A stretch of 64,000 bases of DNA from Akebia trifoliata (taxonomy: Eukaryota; Streptophyta; Magnoliopsida; Ranunculales; Lardizabalaceae), in assembly GCA_017979445.1 (NCBI GenBank), contig CM030714.1:42574826-42638825 (forward strand), in the 5' to 3' direction. Below the pieces are notes generated by a model that saw nothing but the letters and a program-made list of their open reading frames with translations, searched no databases and had not been told where the DNA came from. Within the stretch, counting starts at the first letter, position 1, and each line of letters starts with the position of its first letter. The position numbers were made by a program, and so were the translations under genes. Below, piece by piece: positions 46,989 to 58,453 of this stretch.

Positions 46989-49170
46989 TCAGAGTACAAG
47001 CCTAAAGGTGAGGTTGATCCTGACAGATTCTGCTCTTGCACGCTTGGGTACTGAGTGGACCCAATCCCGCTGTGTGTACCCTTTCATAACCAACAATGAT
47101 CCGTGTTTCAACATAAATGAGTGCGTATCATCATGGCTGCTCTTTCTTAAACGCTTGCTTGCCGGTTGTTCCTCAGACTTAGCAGTTACTACTTTCACTG
47201 CATTAACAAGAAATATGTGTAATGGTTCTTAATTTTCAGGGCCAAGCAAGACCTAGTCCAGTTCAAGGTTAGTTCTTGACTAGTTTGATGAAAAGAGAGC
47301 GCATTCCCAGATTTTTTTTTAAAAACTTGTTTCAGAAAAATAAGAGATGAACCAGAGTTTTAGGGCCAAAAATCATATATGCTAGATCAAAAAATATCGT
47401 TCCCACATTCCAGAACTGACCTTGACCAACCATAATTTTCTGATACCCAAACAGGGAAAAAACTTTGAAGCATGCTTCAAAATTTCAAAGGAACCCTTGC
47501 CTTTGGATTACATGTGGCATTTCTAAGTAGGTATATTCTAAATATTGCCAAATATGTAGGGGCATAAAATAAATACAAAATGCCACATGTCTTGTAATGA
47601 AGAGGGTTCCTTCAAAATTTGAAGCAGGATGGCCACTTCAAAGTCGGACTCCCCAAACAGTCCCATACGTTGGGAATTTGGAATTCTGGGCTAAGAAATT
47701 TTGAAGTTCCAGAACAGTATGAATGTGAATATGCACAAATTCTACGGAAATAAGCTAGTATTGTACCTTTGGGTATTTTGCTGGGTCTTTTCCTCAATAG
47801 GAACTCCCTCTCACATCCAAAGGTGACCGACACGATCTCTGGGGTTGGTCCATATAACTTCTCATCATCGGAATGCCATGCCACATAATCAGATCCACTC
47901 TGGTATCTGTTCAAGACCAAACTATTAAACCTACTTCCAGGAAGAGCTTCATGAACCTGACAATAAACATGTAAAGATTTAGGTGCAAGGAAATTTTATT
48001 TCATGCAGTTTAGAAAAAATTTCCACAAATATATTTCCTTAAAAAGAAAATTTTCTGTTTTAGAACTTTCAAACTGTTCTTACTGCTGCCAAGATGTCTT
48101 TAAGTGGAGGGTAATCATCCCAAGAATAAGCGTGCGGCTGATATCCACTGTAACGGAGTTCAGTCAACCCTTTATTCGCGACATAACATGTATCTCTAGG
48201 CTGCAGAGGGAGATATATTATTAGATTTCAAGGTTCAACAAACCAGCAGACGGAACAAACTATTTCCTATGACGGGTAAGAAGGATTTGAACCCAAAACC
48301 TCAAATTTACATTGCATTATGTCAACCAACTGAGCTATGAGTCTAAGCTTGAGAGGCATATTGTAAAAGAAAATCAAGAATAACTTCATTAAACATTGTG
48401 TTCAATGGTTAATGTACCAAGTGTAGCTCCTTAAAAGGATACAGATTTAACCTCAAAGAACTCCTACAATCTAACCAAGGGTCTGGATTTCTAACATATT
48501 TGAGAGACAGACATTAAATAAATAAATAAAAATGATTCAGATTTGAGCTCCAATTTATCTGAATTCTGATCAGTGAAATTAGCTGATAAATTGGCAGCAG
48601 AATTTTATCTCACCCAACTTCAAGTTTTTTTTTTTTTTTTTTTTCTGTTTGTGTGGGTTGGTGGGGGGGTACTAATTGTTTTCCGACTTTCTTCTTCAAA
48701 GAATCTGTTTTCCATTAACATAAACCCTAGCTAGAACTGAAGATTCGATGAAAAAAGGCCACTTCTTTACATTTTTATTTTCCATTCTCAGAACTATGAC
48801 AAATAAACCTGCCATTAAAGTGTAAAAAAGAATCGAATTAATCTTGAAATTTCTACTAAAAAATCTTTAAAAACAAAACAATACAACTTCATCGCAATTT
48901 TATGGAAAAATTTACGAAAAAAATCGGAACAAGAGGGAAAAAAAAAAAAAAAACAACCTGGATGCAAGAGCGACCAAAGACATGGATCGAAGGCCTCGTC
49001 CATGGAATCTCTTTATTTAGGTAATCAAAAAATTTCCAGGACTCGTCGAAGGGCAGAAATCGAGGGATGTAGATGACTTCGCTTCCGTTTCCGAGATCGA
49101 GAGTTTGTCTCTTTATCCTCTCATTAGGGTTAGGGTTAGGGTTAGGGTTCGTTTGAAACTTGAAACTCAT
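46989..49170 (-). CDS. ALKBH2: AlkB homologue 2, Fe(II)/2-oxoglutarate DNA dealkylase
   Basis: Four exons on the minus strand: 48,958-49,170, 48,084-48,200, 47,767-47,956 and 46,989-47,197. All junctions are GT/AG and the joined frame gives 242 residues. The enzyme removes alkyl groups such as 1-methyladenine and 3-methylcytosine from nuclear DNA. Visible features are the substrate-side block IPWTRPSIHVFGRSC and PRDTCYV; the iron ligands His138 and Asp140 in YVAWHSDDE and His221 in RDWVHSVP; and the 2-oxoglutarate Rx5R motif Arg233/Arg239 in RINLTFR. A basic Lys/Arg-Ser stretch (residues 184-197, ASKRLRKSS) lies in the variable loop. The N-terminus has an Asn-Pro repeat made by a TTAGGG tract. 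Intron 3 holds a foldback element and intron 1 a SINE-like element. It appears complete and functional. Confidence 0.92.
47475..47624. mobile_element. Foldback MITE in ALKBH2 intron 3
   Basis: A 150-bp inverted repeat: CTTCAAAATTTCAAAGGAAC at the left is mirrored by GTTCCTTCAAAATTTGAAG at the right, with a second pair ACATGTGGCATTT / AAATGCCACATGT. A related fragment with TTACATGTGGCATTTCTAA is at about 3,884-3,902 in the 5.25-kb transposon. Confidence 0.65.
48283..48337 (-). repeat. tRNA-derived SINE-like element in ALKBH2 intron 1
   Basis: On the minus strand TAGCTCAGTTGG (A box) and GGTTCAAATCC (B box) are 55 bp apart end to end, both close to the Pol III consensus. The arms do not fold into a full cloverleaf with an anticodon, so it is read as a SINE head or tRNA relic. 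A weaker similar pair lies at 49,674-49,758. Confidence 0.5.
49124..49149 (+). repeat. Interstitial TTAGGG repeat inside the ALKBH2 start exon
   Basis: Four perfect TTAGGG units (AACCCT on the coding strand) encode the NPNPNPNPNE stretch at residues 8-17 of ALKBH2. The unit is the hexamer, not the seven-base TTTAGGG of most plant telomeres, though it overlaps the AAACCCTA telo-box motif often found near plant start sites. Confidence 0.85.
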
Positions 49171-49370
49171 CGAATTATCAGACAGAGAACCCGCGAAATT
49201 TGGCTACCAGATGGGATTTCGAAATCACCCTTTTTATATATACGGTGATGTAGTGCTGTACTGCCGATGCCGTTGAGGGTTTTGAAAAGGCTCGCAATCT
49301 CTTCCAATTGTCAAAGTCAAAGGGATGTTATATTAGCACTCCAATATACATAATTAGACACCAATACACC

Positions 49371-49599
49371 CATGGTTTTTAAACTCGGTATGGCGTCTCG
49401 TCTCGTTCAGCTCCGATACCGAGTCGTCTCGGATGAGTTTTCCGATACATTTGAGACGTCTCATGAGATAACTGGAAAATTTGTACATGAGATGTAAAAC
49501 TCGGTTAAAAAAATCACTTTGTGAGTTAGTCTCGTTCAACTCTGATACTGAGTTAACTCGGGCGATACGTCTCGGTCTCGGACGAGTTTAAAAACCATG
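49371..49599. mobile_element. hAT-type MITE with intact 8-bp target duplication
   Basis: A 229-bp element with perfect 17-bp terminal inverted repeats CATGGTTTTTAAACTCG / CGAGTTTAAAAACCATG, flanked by the perfect 8-bp duplication AATACACC (49,363-49,370 and 49,600-49,607). Eight-base duplications are typical of hAT transposons. The inside has repeated ACTCGG, GAGACG and CGTCTCG motifs. Non-coding. Older relatives are at about 35,700-35,810 and 36,390-36,490. Confidence 0.88.
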
Positions 49600-49629
49600 A
49601 ATACACCACAAACAAATTCGCTTTCTTTT

Positions 49630-50222
49630 TAGAGCTGCTATTGGCACCCCAACTCTCTCTCTCTAGCTAAATTGGACTTAAACCCAAGACCTCTAAGTTG
49701 ATTTTTTTTTTTTTTTTTTTTTGTGTTTGTTGCAATACATCAAAACTAAGTGAGCTATGGGTATAATCCCAACATTTTCTTATTGCACCCCAATTGAAAA
49801 TACAAAAAATAAATTTCCATGAAGTCATAAACGTGCGTTACTTATGACAAAATTTTAATTCCAGTACACTGTTAATTTTAATTTCCAAAACATGTTTTCC
49901 TAATCACACTTATAATCAATGATATAGCTGATAAATTATTAGTGACATTGCAGGTAACTTTAAAGTGACTTCTATAATCAGTGATCTCGTTAATAAATTA
50001 CTAGCGAGATCGATCGTACGTAATGTTAAGGTCAAATATCTTCAATATTTTTAATGGTGAGTTCGTTGATAATTTGTCAATGATATCACTGATTATAAAA
50101 GTGATGAACTCGCTGGGAAATTAGAATTTTGCCATGTTTAGTACACGAAATGGTAATTTACACAATAAAGATAGGTAGTCAATATTTGAATAAATAAAAA
50201 TTGTGGTGCCAATAGAAGTTCC
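49630..50222. mobile_element. Possible MITE with GCTATTGGCACC ends
   Basis: AGAGCTGCTATTGGCACCCC at the left and GGTGCCAATAGAAGTTCC at the right form short inverted ends of a 0.59-kb stretch. The motif recurs at about 52,303, 59,390 and 60,858 (left-type) and near 50,430 (right-type), so it marks a dispersed family. It includes a T-tract and a weak SINE-like A/B box pair. Boundaries are uncertain. Confidence 0.4.
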
Positions 50223-51443
50223 TTTTTTTTTTGTTGCTAGATTTCTATTTTTTGGGTTTAAGATTTTATATGAATCTAATCATAATTATAAATAACAACT
50301 GGAATTGTTTAAACGAATGTTATAATGTGTAGATTATAATTTGAGTGGAACTTTTGGTAATGCTTGATGAGTGTGTTTTAATTTTTAAGTGGGGTCTGGT
50401 AACTCATTTAAGAAATTGGGATGTAATAAGTAAAAGCTGGGGTGCCAACAACACCATATTTTTTACAAGTTTTTTTTTAATAAAAAAATTTAGAACGCAC
50501 TTCCTATAAGTGATTATTTGAGAAAGATCCTTGTGGTTTCAAACAATGACATGCCCCTTCCCCCCTCAATTCTCTAAGTATTTTTAGAATATTTGGGATA
50601 CGAGTAAGATTTTAAATTGATTACGGGCTCCTCTTGGCCTCAATCTTCTCTAATAAACTATTAAAAATGACAATAATATCCTTTTTAAAAATTTGTAATC
50701 AAAACCATGATTTATTTCTAAAAAATAATCATCTTCAATCTTCATAATATATTATTCGTCAAGAAGTTATTTGAACATGCGGTGAAATCATCTTATTTTC
50801 CAAGACAATACACATTCCAGACTATTAAATAAAAAATTTGTTTATGATTCACAAGTTATTTTTAAACGATTAAAAAATTATTATTAAATACTGTAAATGT
50901 TTTTGATATTAATATTAAGAAATACCAATTTTGGTCATATTTTCTTATAGTTTGAAATACCCTTATATTTTCCTTCAAATAAATGGTATTTATGTTATTT
51001 AGAATTAATCTGTGAGAGAAGACCAAAGTCAAAGACCATCTCATCAATTTGAAAACATAGCGGTAAATTAATTATTGACATTATAGATTGTTTATAGTTT
51101 GCCCCTTGAAGAAAAATTCCAATATGCGTCCATGTATTGCAAATTGTTTTTTTTTTTTTTAAAGGGTTGAAACGATTTTCAAATCTCAGAGCAATAAATT
51201 GTCCATTTGTAATTAAATATGTTGACTTTTGATCTAAGAGTTATCCAACGTGGAGTCATGGAGTCCGCTACGTGCATGTATGCCACGTGTATTGATATGA
51301 TTAATTGTATTATGGGGTATCTTAAGAAATAGACAAATTCTTTGAGACATGAATTTACTGTAAAACCCTAAACACAAAGTTTGATGTTTGAAATACTTTT
51401 GGGTAATTTAGACATAATCCTCTTGCTTTTGATTAAGAGCCGT

Positions 51444-51593
51444 GATTTTTTTATTCAACAATTTTCACTCGGTCGATGTGGCAAGGGTACAAAATCATAG
51501 ATCTTTTTCTTCAGATACACAAGGAATACGATTTTATGCATTTGCCACGTCAATCGAGTGAAGACCAAGTGAAAATTTTTTATTCAGAAAATC
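51444..51593. mobile_element. Foldback MITE (GATTTTTTTATTCA family)
   Basis: A 150-bp inverted repeat with GATTTTTTTATTCA at one end and TATTCAGAAAATC at the other, and inner arms TTTTCACTCGGTCGATGTGGC / GCCACGTCAATCGAGTGAA. The core ATAGATCTTTTTCTTCAG resembles the core of the ATCACAGAA foldbacks, so the two families may be related. Confidence 0.55.
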
Positions 51594-51934
51594 ATTAATG
51601 TTTGAGATACCCCTTGTGTTTCCAAATGTTCTTGACATACCTTTTGACAATAGAAAAAGAAAATAAAATAAAGACCCTTTTCTTCAACTGCTTAAATTTC
51701 ATCTACTTAAATCTTCAAATCTCAAGATTAAAATAAGATTTTTAAGAAAAATTGAAGATGATATATATATTTATACATATAGAAAAATCAAATGTTATAA
51801 AAAAAAATTAAAGATTCAAGACAAGGTCAAATAGTTTATAACATAATTTATCCTAGACAATGAAAAGCTATTAAGATGGCAAAATTTATTTTTTTTGAGA
51901 AAGATTAAGAGGTTTTGGTTAAAAATAATGCCGA

Positions 51935-52093
51935 AGTGACCTCAAGATTGGACCTCGAATTGCACACTCTAAGTAAAAGTATATGGGAACCATAGATGCT
52001 TTTTGTTGAGATACGAGTGAAAAATCATTTATAATTCCTATCCACTTTCACATAAAAAGATGTGCAATATGAGGTCCAACCTTGAAGTCACTC
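51935..52093. mobile_element. Foldback MITE (AGTGACCTCAAGATTGG family), copy 2
   Basis: A 159-bp sister of 15,238-15,394, with the same left terminus and a right terminus CCAACCTTGAAGTCACT carrying two mismatches. The two copies are collinear along their length. Confidence 0.7.
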
Positions 52094-53928
52094 CACGAGG
52101 AATCTTTGGCTAAAGGTTGAAGATGGAGAAGATCAAGGTCATAGAGGACATGCCCAAAATTGTTGATTTGATCAATTATTTGTAACATAAATTTTTATAT
52201 CTTAATTTCCTTTTATTTAAAGGTCTAGCAAGATATGTTTTGAACATCATGAGAAAAGTGATACAAATTTAATAATGTTTGCAACAAGGCTTTATTTTAC
52301 AAAACTGCCATTGGCACCCCCAATTCCTAAACTTATTTATCACACCCCAATTAAAGATTAAAACACACTCTTCAAACATTACAAAGCTTTGACTCAAATT
52401 ACAATCTCCACATTTCCAAATATTATAATACTCATATAAAATCATAAACTCAAAAAATAGAAATTTAACTTCTATTGTCATCCCAAATTTTACTTATTCT
52501 TAATCATATATTAACTTATTGGGTCAGGTTAGTATCTCCAACCTTGCATGGAGGGAAGAGCCAATGTCTCCAGCCCTGGCGCTAATGGGGGAGTGTTAGC
52601 ATAATCCCACATTGCTTGAGTACTCTTGGGTTGTGCAGTGTATCAAGTGGGGGCAACCCTCTCCTTCCTTGCATGCCAGTTTTCAAGGAAGAGATAGGCC
52701 CATGGGCTTTTAATAGGGATATGTGCTTATACTATATGTTTGCATTGTGATTATTTTTTCCCAAAGGTTCCTGTAACTTACAATCATATATGCTTTGGCC
52801 GAATCAAAATGTCAAATAATTTTTAAATTATAAAATAAATAATAATAAAAAATATTCTCTAATAAAATAATAAGTATATCTGTATAATTCAGTAGAATTT
52901 CTAAACTGAACTCGGTATATTTTCAAGTTGACTACTATTGATGAGTTGATTCAGCAATTTGATTCCTTTGAATAGAGGCCCAGTCACCTCAAAACCCAAA
53001 CGAATTGAGTTAGAAATTAGATGATAGTGTTTTGGGGCTAAATTCTCTCTTTAGACCCAAAAGGACATTAGGGTTTAAAATGTTCATTTGGTGAATACCA
53101 TCTATTTCCCATAAAAATCAATGTGGAAAAAGAGTTAGAAGTTGAAATTGCACTATGTGAAAATTGGAAAATTCAAAACAAAAATTCGATGGGCTGCCCA
53201 TGTAATTTAGAAACTGATTTTTGATTGTCTAGGGATGTCGAAATTCTTGATGTTCCCAGATTCGACGGCTTAAAAAAAACTCAACAATGAAAAATTCGAT
53301 ACCATTCGACCCATTGGTCTGTCGAATTTTATGAAATTCAATGGCAATGGGCCATCAAATTTGGGTTTTTTCACATTGTGTTGTTATGATTTTATGGAGT
53401 TCCACTACGTCATTTATAAGAAAAAACGACTAAATAAAGCGGAAAAAACGACGGACTAAAGCCGTTGTTTATTTACGACAGGTTTTATTAGTTGTCTAAT
53501 CCGTAACGACGATTATAATTGTCGATTATTAACAACTAACTTAATCCGTCATTAAATAACTAAGAGAATTACTATTGCCGCACCCACTTTTACTAATGCT
53601 ACACCAATTGGTGTGGCGTTAAAAAAAATTATGGTGGCACTGTTATTTATATCCATTAAAATTCAGGCTCAAACCTTAACAATAGCCGATTCGAAATTTA
53701 TTCTCCAAAAAACCCTAGAATCTCAAATCAAGGACTCGATTCGATTTCTTCTCTCACGACTCTAGGCTTTTTGATATTCGATCTCCGCTCACAATATCTT
53801 ATTTCACGATTTAGTGTTTCGGATTTACTATCGTCTCTCTCTCGATCCCAACAAAGAGTCTTCAGCAATCCAAAGGGATTACGAAATCAAGCGAAGTTTG
53901 ACACCGTCTTCTCTGGCAAAAGCTTTTT

Positions 53929-53966
<38 letters not shown>

Positions 53967-56900
53967 CATTATTGTAATTGTAACCCTAAGAAGAGGAAGA
54001 GATGATGGGGCTGGTTGCGATTCACTATATATGGAATTTTTTCAAATAAAGGTATCTAATTGGATTTAAATACAGAGACCAGTGATATTTTTTTTTCTTT
54101 TTTCGGATTTGAATTCATGTAATTCATTTACTTATAAAAAAAAAAACTACAGCATATTTAGTGAACTAATTCATTATTTTTCTATTGAAGTATCAGTTCA
54201 TAGTGCCATGAACTTATCTCTCTTTTGTTGTTTTACGTTTACTATACCACATTTAGTGATACTTTATAAATATGGCTAGCCTCAGGTATCTTCTGTTAGT
54301 ATCAATCTTGCAATAGAGACAACACTTGTATCGCCTGTATCTGAAAGCCAGCTACACCGAATTAGGAGAGATAGTTGCGAAGCACTTGACGAATTGTGCA
54401 TTTTAAATCTTCAAGGTCAGACTTTTGTACGATATTAACATTTTTATGACCATCCATTCTTAACACATTAATATGTGCCTTAGTTGGCTACACTTTTTAT
54501 TTTTGTGGTTGTGATTTATGTTCTTCTTACCCTCTAATTATAATGTGAATAGAACTTCCGAAGTTATTATGGACAAAAAAAAAAAAAATCAGCTTAATGT
54601 GATTTATAGTAGTTGGATTCGACTATTTTTCCATATCGGTGTCTTAGAAGCACTTATGGGCTTGTCTTGATCAAGGCCATCATATTAGAGGTTCTGCCAC
54701 AACACCATCTTATTTTGAATCACAAACACATCTCATACACTGGATGCCACCAATATCAACAACTAGGGAAGGTTGGCAGCCAATGTACATTATGGCACCA
54801 CCACCAATCTCAAAAAACTCTTGGTTAATTAATCTTATAGTTTCTCATTGTCTCAGCACCTGATATAACATCAATTAGATGTTGTTTAATGGCAACTAGG
54901 TCAATTCAATCTGTTTATTGTAACCTTATCAAAATTGCAGTCAAAGCTCTTTCAATAGAGATCACTATATCCATAAAAATTTGTAGTCAAAGCTCTTTCA
55001 GTTGCTATGATCACCAGATCCACACATAGTTAAGTAGTCATAACAACCCATTTGAAAACATGCCATCTATGATACACCCCACTCCCACCAATATCCAACC
55101 ACGGCCCAACAATCCCACCTTTGCATATTCTTCTTTACCATAAAGTTAGGAAGAGCTTTACCACTCTACACACCCACACAACATTTCAACTTGTCCAACT
55201 CACAAGAACTCCTCTTTTGTATACTATTTTATTTTAACATTATAACCAATTCATTTTATGTGAATCCATGTTTATAGAAGTAGTAGAAAATGATATTTTG
55301 AGAAAAATATACATTGTATGCATGAAAATATAAAATTTTCATCTCATTCAACAAAAAAATTTTCACAAATGCTTTCAGTGTAATTTTATATCTTTTTTGG
55401 TCTTTCCACTCATCCATCTCAATATTCTCATCTTTGCCATGTTCAATCTATTTACATTGTTTTCTTATTGACAAGTAACATTTTTATATTGTCCAAGTCA
55501 TCAAGTTAACTTGCTGAATATTTAGCATAGGTAAGTAGCTTTAAATTGTGATAAAATTTTTGTAAGAAATACAAAATAAACCTACTCCAATGAACAATAT
55601 TTAGATCCAACCAAAACTTAACCAATCTCACATGCTAGAGGACAGCACAGCTAGTTACCAAATTAATTTAATCATGTATAGGGGCAGAAGCAAGGAATTT
55701 TGTTCATACTGTAGGCAGTCCACCAGCCATGCATATTGGCTGATTTGGTAATGTCCATGACCACACGAGTTTTTTTTGTCATCCTTGTGTCTCCTTTATT
55801 AAAACAACTCTTTATAAAGAAACATGATAATTCAAGGCATATATATTATTGGCATAAAAGTTTACAGGCATACTTCAAAGCATATAAAGATTTAAAGACT
55901 TCTACAATAAGTATACTTCAAAGCAAATATACCACACGATGGTATGCTAGAGCAACTAATAAAGTTCTTCATACAAAATATATTAATACTTAATTTATCA
56001 CCCATCACTGTCAATATAACAAAATTGTTTAATATCTTGCTTTGTGCATTTCGGGGTAAAGATACGTATTTCTTAGCACAAATAAGAAAGTGTTAACTTG
56101 GCAAGTTGAATTATCTAATGAAGAAAAAAGAACTTAAAAACCTTAAATTCTCGATAATAGACTCTTAACATATAACTATAATATATTAATGCTTCATGGT
56201 GATGAGGTGTATCTGAAATTCCTCTGACATAGCTCTTCTCCATTCTTGATGTTTAACAGCAACTGTGATAGAGGAGGAAGTTGTGTGGTTGATGTACAAG
56301 GTGAAAAGACATGATGTAGATGGTTATTGGGTGATGTGTTGGTTTGTAGACTCGTGAATCGTGAGCATATTCATTGTTGGCTATTGCATAGTCATCTACT
56401 AACCATAGATCCAACTGAAAATTACTTAACAATTGCAGAAAACCTAATCTTTCTTCTTCTATTCTCCTTGTAAAATTCCTCTTTTCTGGAGCTGAAAAAA
56501 GGGTTTGAGGACATCAGTTGGTTTGTAGAGATGATTTCTTGGAGATAAGAGGGTTAGGTGGCCTTGTGATTCAATTGGAATCTTGGGTCAGCAAATAAAT
56601 GCTGTAAAGTGCAATATCAGGGACACCCATATCTGGAATTTTGCTTCACTCAAGATAGGATGTTGTGAGGTAGTTTGCTCAAGACTTCATCTTTAGTACT
56701 CAGCACAAAAAATTAGTCTTTTTTTATTTTTTTATTTTTATTTTATTTTTATTAACAGAGATGATACTTTTATGCTTATTTCAATATTCTCATTTTAGAC
56801 TTTGTTTTGATGGGTTTGATCTTGTTTTCTAATTCCTATCTATTTTAGTGGTATGTTCATGTATCTGTGACATAGGTTTTAACTATGGAAGTCTTTTATT

Positions 56901-57600
56901 GGAATGGGAATGTGATATTTTTTTGCTCTTGATCCCTTCTGTGAGAATAAATAGTGGGTATTTGTATTTTTATTGAAAGGGTATGATAAATTTTTGCTCT
57001 TGATCCCTTTGTGAGAATAAATGATGGGTTTTTGTTATATTTTATTTGGTGTACGCGTAAGTTTACAGCTCCATCTATCTAGACTTGGCCTCATGCGTCG
57101 GTTGGGTTGTCCCATTTCTCTCTTTCGTAGAGAGAAACTCTCTTTCCATTCCACATTGCACAATTGACTCCCCAATCCTATATTATAAATATCTCTCTCT
57201 CTTATAAAAAGGCTAAACTGCTCTCTTTTAATTTCTCACAACGTTCGTGTTTCTCTCAATTATTGATTATCAATCAGATCAACCGTTTCTAGCAGTTGTT
57301 GCTTATCTTATCTGCCCTTTGTTTTCCTTGGCTAGATCTATAGACTTGTTTTACTTGTGAATTAGAAGAGTTTGAAATTGTATTCTTCAAAAGATATGGA
57401 TTATGATCTTCTGTTCAACTTATGTCCGGTTGATGATGACCGAGTGTCTCCACAATGAGCCCACTTTCTCATGTACGCCCATCCTTCCACTTTTCTGCAT
57501 TGAACTATCTAGCACCCTTGGTGTTAATTGCTATTAGTTGTCTTCTTTACTATAATCAGGATCAGATGGGGTGTCCCGTTCCTATATGGAATAGGAACCA

Positions 57601-57719
57601 TGTCTACGTGGCACATTTTGGTTGGACTTTAAAACACATCAGAACCCTAGCCAAGCCATTTTCTATGAGGCACACATACCGATTTGTTTAATCTCTAACC
57701 AAAACGTTCCACGTAGACA
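57601..57719. mobile_element. Foldback MITE nested in the CACTA element
   Basis: A 119-bp element: TGTCTACGTGGCACATTTTG is mirrored by CAAAACGTTCCACGTAGACA. It must have inserted after, or been captured by, the CACTA element. Confidence 0.65.
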
Positions 57720-57751
57720 CTGTATGTTGTTATAAGAATGAAACATAGTTT

Positions 57752-57971
57752 CAACATTTGTGTGGTTGGAGTATATCTTTCAAGTCACCAAGGGATGCAT
57801 AGAATGGTATTCTTCAGCATTTGTGTGGTTAGAGTATATCTTTCAAGTCACCAAGGGATGCATAGAATGGTATTCTTCAGCATTTGTGTGGTTAGAGTAT
57901 ATCTTTCAAGTCACCAAGGGATGCATAGAATGGTATTCTTCAGCATTTGTGTGGTTGGAGTATATCTTTCA
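57752..57971 (+). repeat. 63-bp tandem repeat, about 3.5 units
   Basis: Units start at 57,752, 57,815 and 57,878, with a partial unit from 57,941; they differ by only a few bases. Because 63 is a multiple of three, two frames stay open through the array, one giving a 21-residue repeat around VWLEYIFQVTKGCIEWYSS. No homology is recognised, and the open frames are likely a by-product of the repeat length. Confidence 0.9.
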
Positions 57972-58453
57972 GTTGTTATTTTGCCAATGCCGTAGAATTG
58001 TATGCGACTGACAGCTTCTACGATGGCTGGAATTATTTGGTACATTAACATGGACAAAGAAAATTTGTGATTTACAACCATTATTGCCAAATTAATTAGT
58101 TACATCTGTAATTAGATTTCAATCCAAATAATTATTACCATAAATGACCTTTAGTTTCCATTTATAAAAGATACAGTGATTGGCCCCATATTTTGACAAA
58201 CAATAGTGGTTATTTAAAAAAAAAGTTTGGCAAAAAAACGACGGCTCTAAGCCGTCGTTTATATGTATTAATTTAATTTAATTCGACAAAAAAAATGACG
58301 GGTTTGGACCGTCGTTTTACATAACACTTTGCCAACCGTCGTTCACTAAAAACGATACCGTTATTTACAACTGCTCTTGCGACGGTGGGGCCGTCATTGT
58401 TCTTAAAAAACGACTGCTTAGGCCCGTCGTTTTTTGTGAAATATGACGTAGTG

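Larger units (their letters stand above)
50223..53402. other. Gene-poor region
   Basis: No coding sequence recognised. Besides the two foldbacks listed separately, 52,590-52,790 (TTAGCATAATCCCACATTGC onward) looks like part of an LTR, but no ends or duplications can be defined. The rest is AT-rich. Confidence 0.4.
53403..58453. mobile_element. Non-autonomous CACTA transposon, 5.05 kb
   Basis: The left end CACTACGTCATTTATAAG and the inverted right end ATGACGTAGTG agree over at least 12 bases. The flanking triplets are TTC and CTC, so the 3-bp duplication is imperfect. Both subterminal zones (53,425-53,570 and 58,225-58,450) are packed with direct and inverted copies of an ACGACGG-type motif, typical of CACTA elements. 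No TnpA/TnpD-like protein is recognised. Inside are a leader-like stretch with a (CT)n run (53,680-54,005), a TATA-like TTATAAAAAGG followed by CT-rich sequence at about 57,200, a foldback (57,601-57,719) and a 63-bp tandem repeat. None of the open frames resembles a known family. Confidence 0.75.

Noticed and set aside
49674..49758. Second minus-strand A/B box pair
   Set aside because: The boxes (TAGCTCACTTAG, GGGTTTAAGTCC) deviate from consensus and are separated by a T-tract; it is mentioned but not called as a SINE.
52590..52790. LTR-like sequence (TTAGCATAATCCCACATTGC onward)
   Set aside because: It reads like part of a plant LTR, but I could not find TG/CA ends with a target duplication, so it is not annotated as an element.
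53771..54005. Ser/Leu-rich open frames in the CACTA element
   Set aside because: The C-terminal part is a translated (CT)n run and the rest resembles a transcribed leader rather than protein. No domain is seen.
57738..58011. Two overlapping open frames across the 63-bp repeat
   Set aside because: Both frames stay open only because the repeat length is divisible by three. No start context or homology supports a gene, and the direct repeats without spacers are not a CRISPR array.
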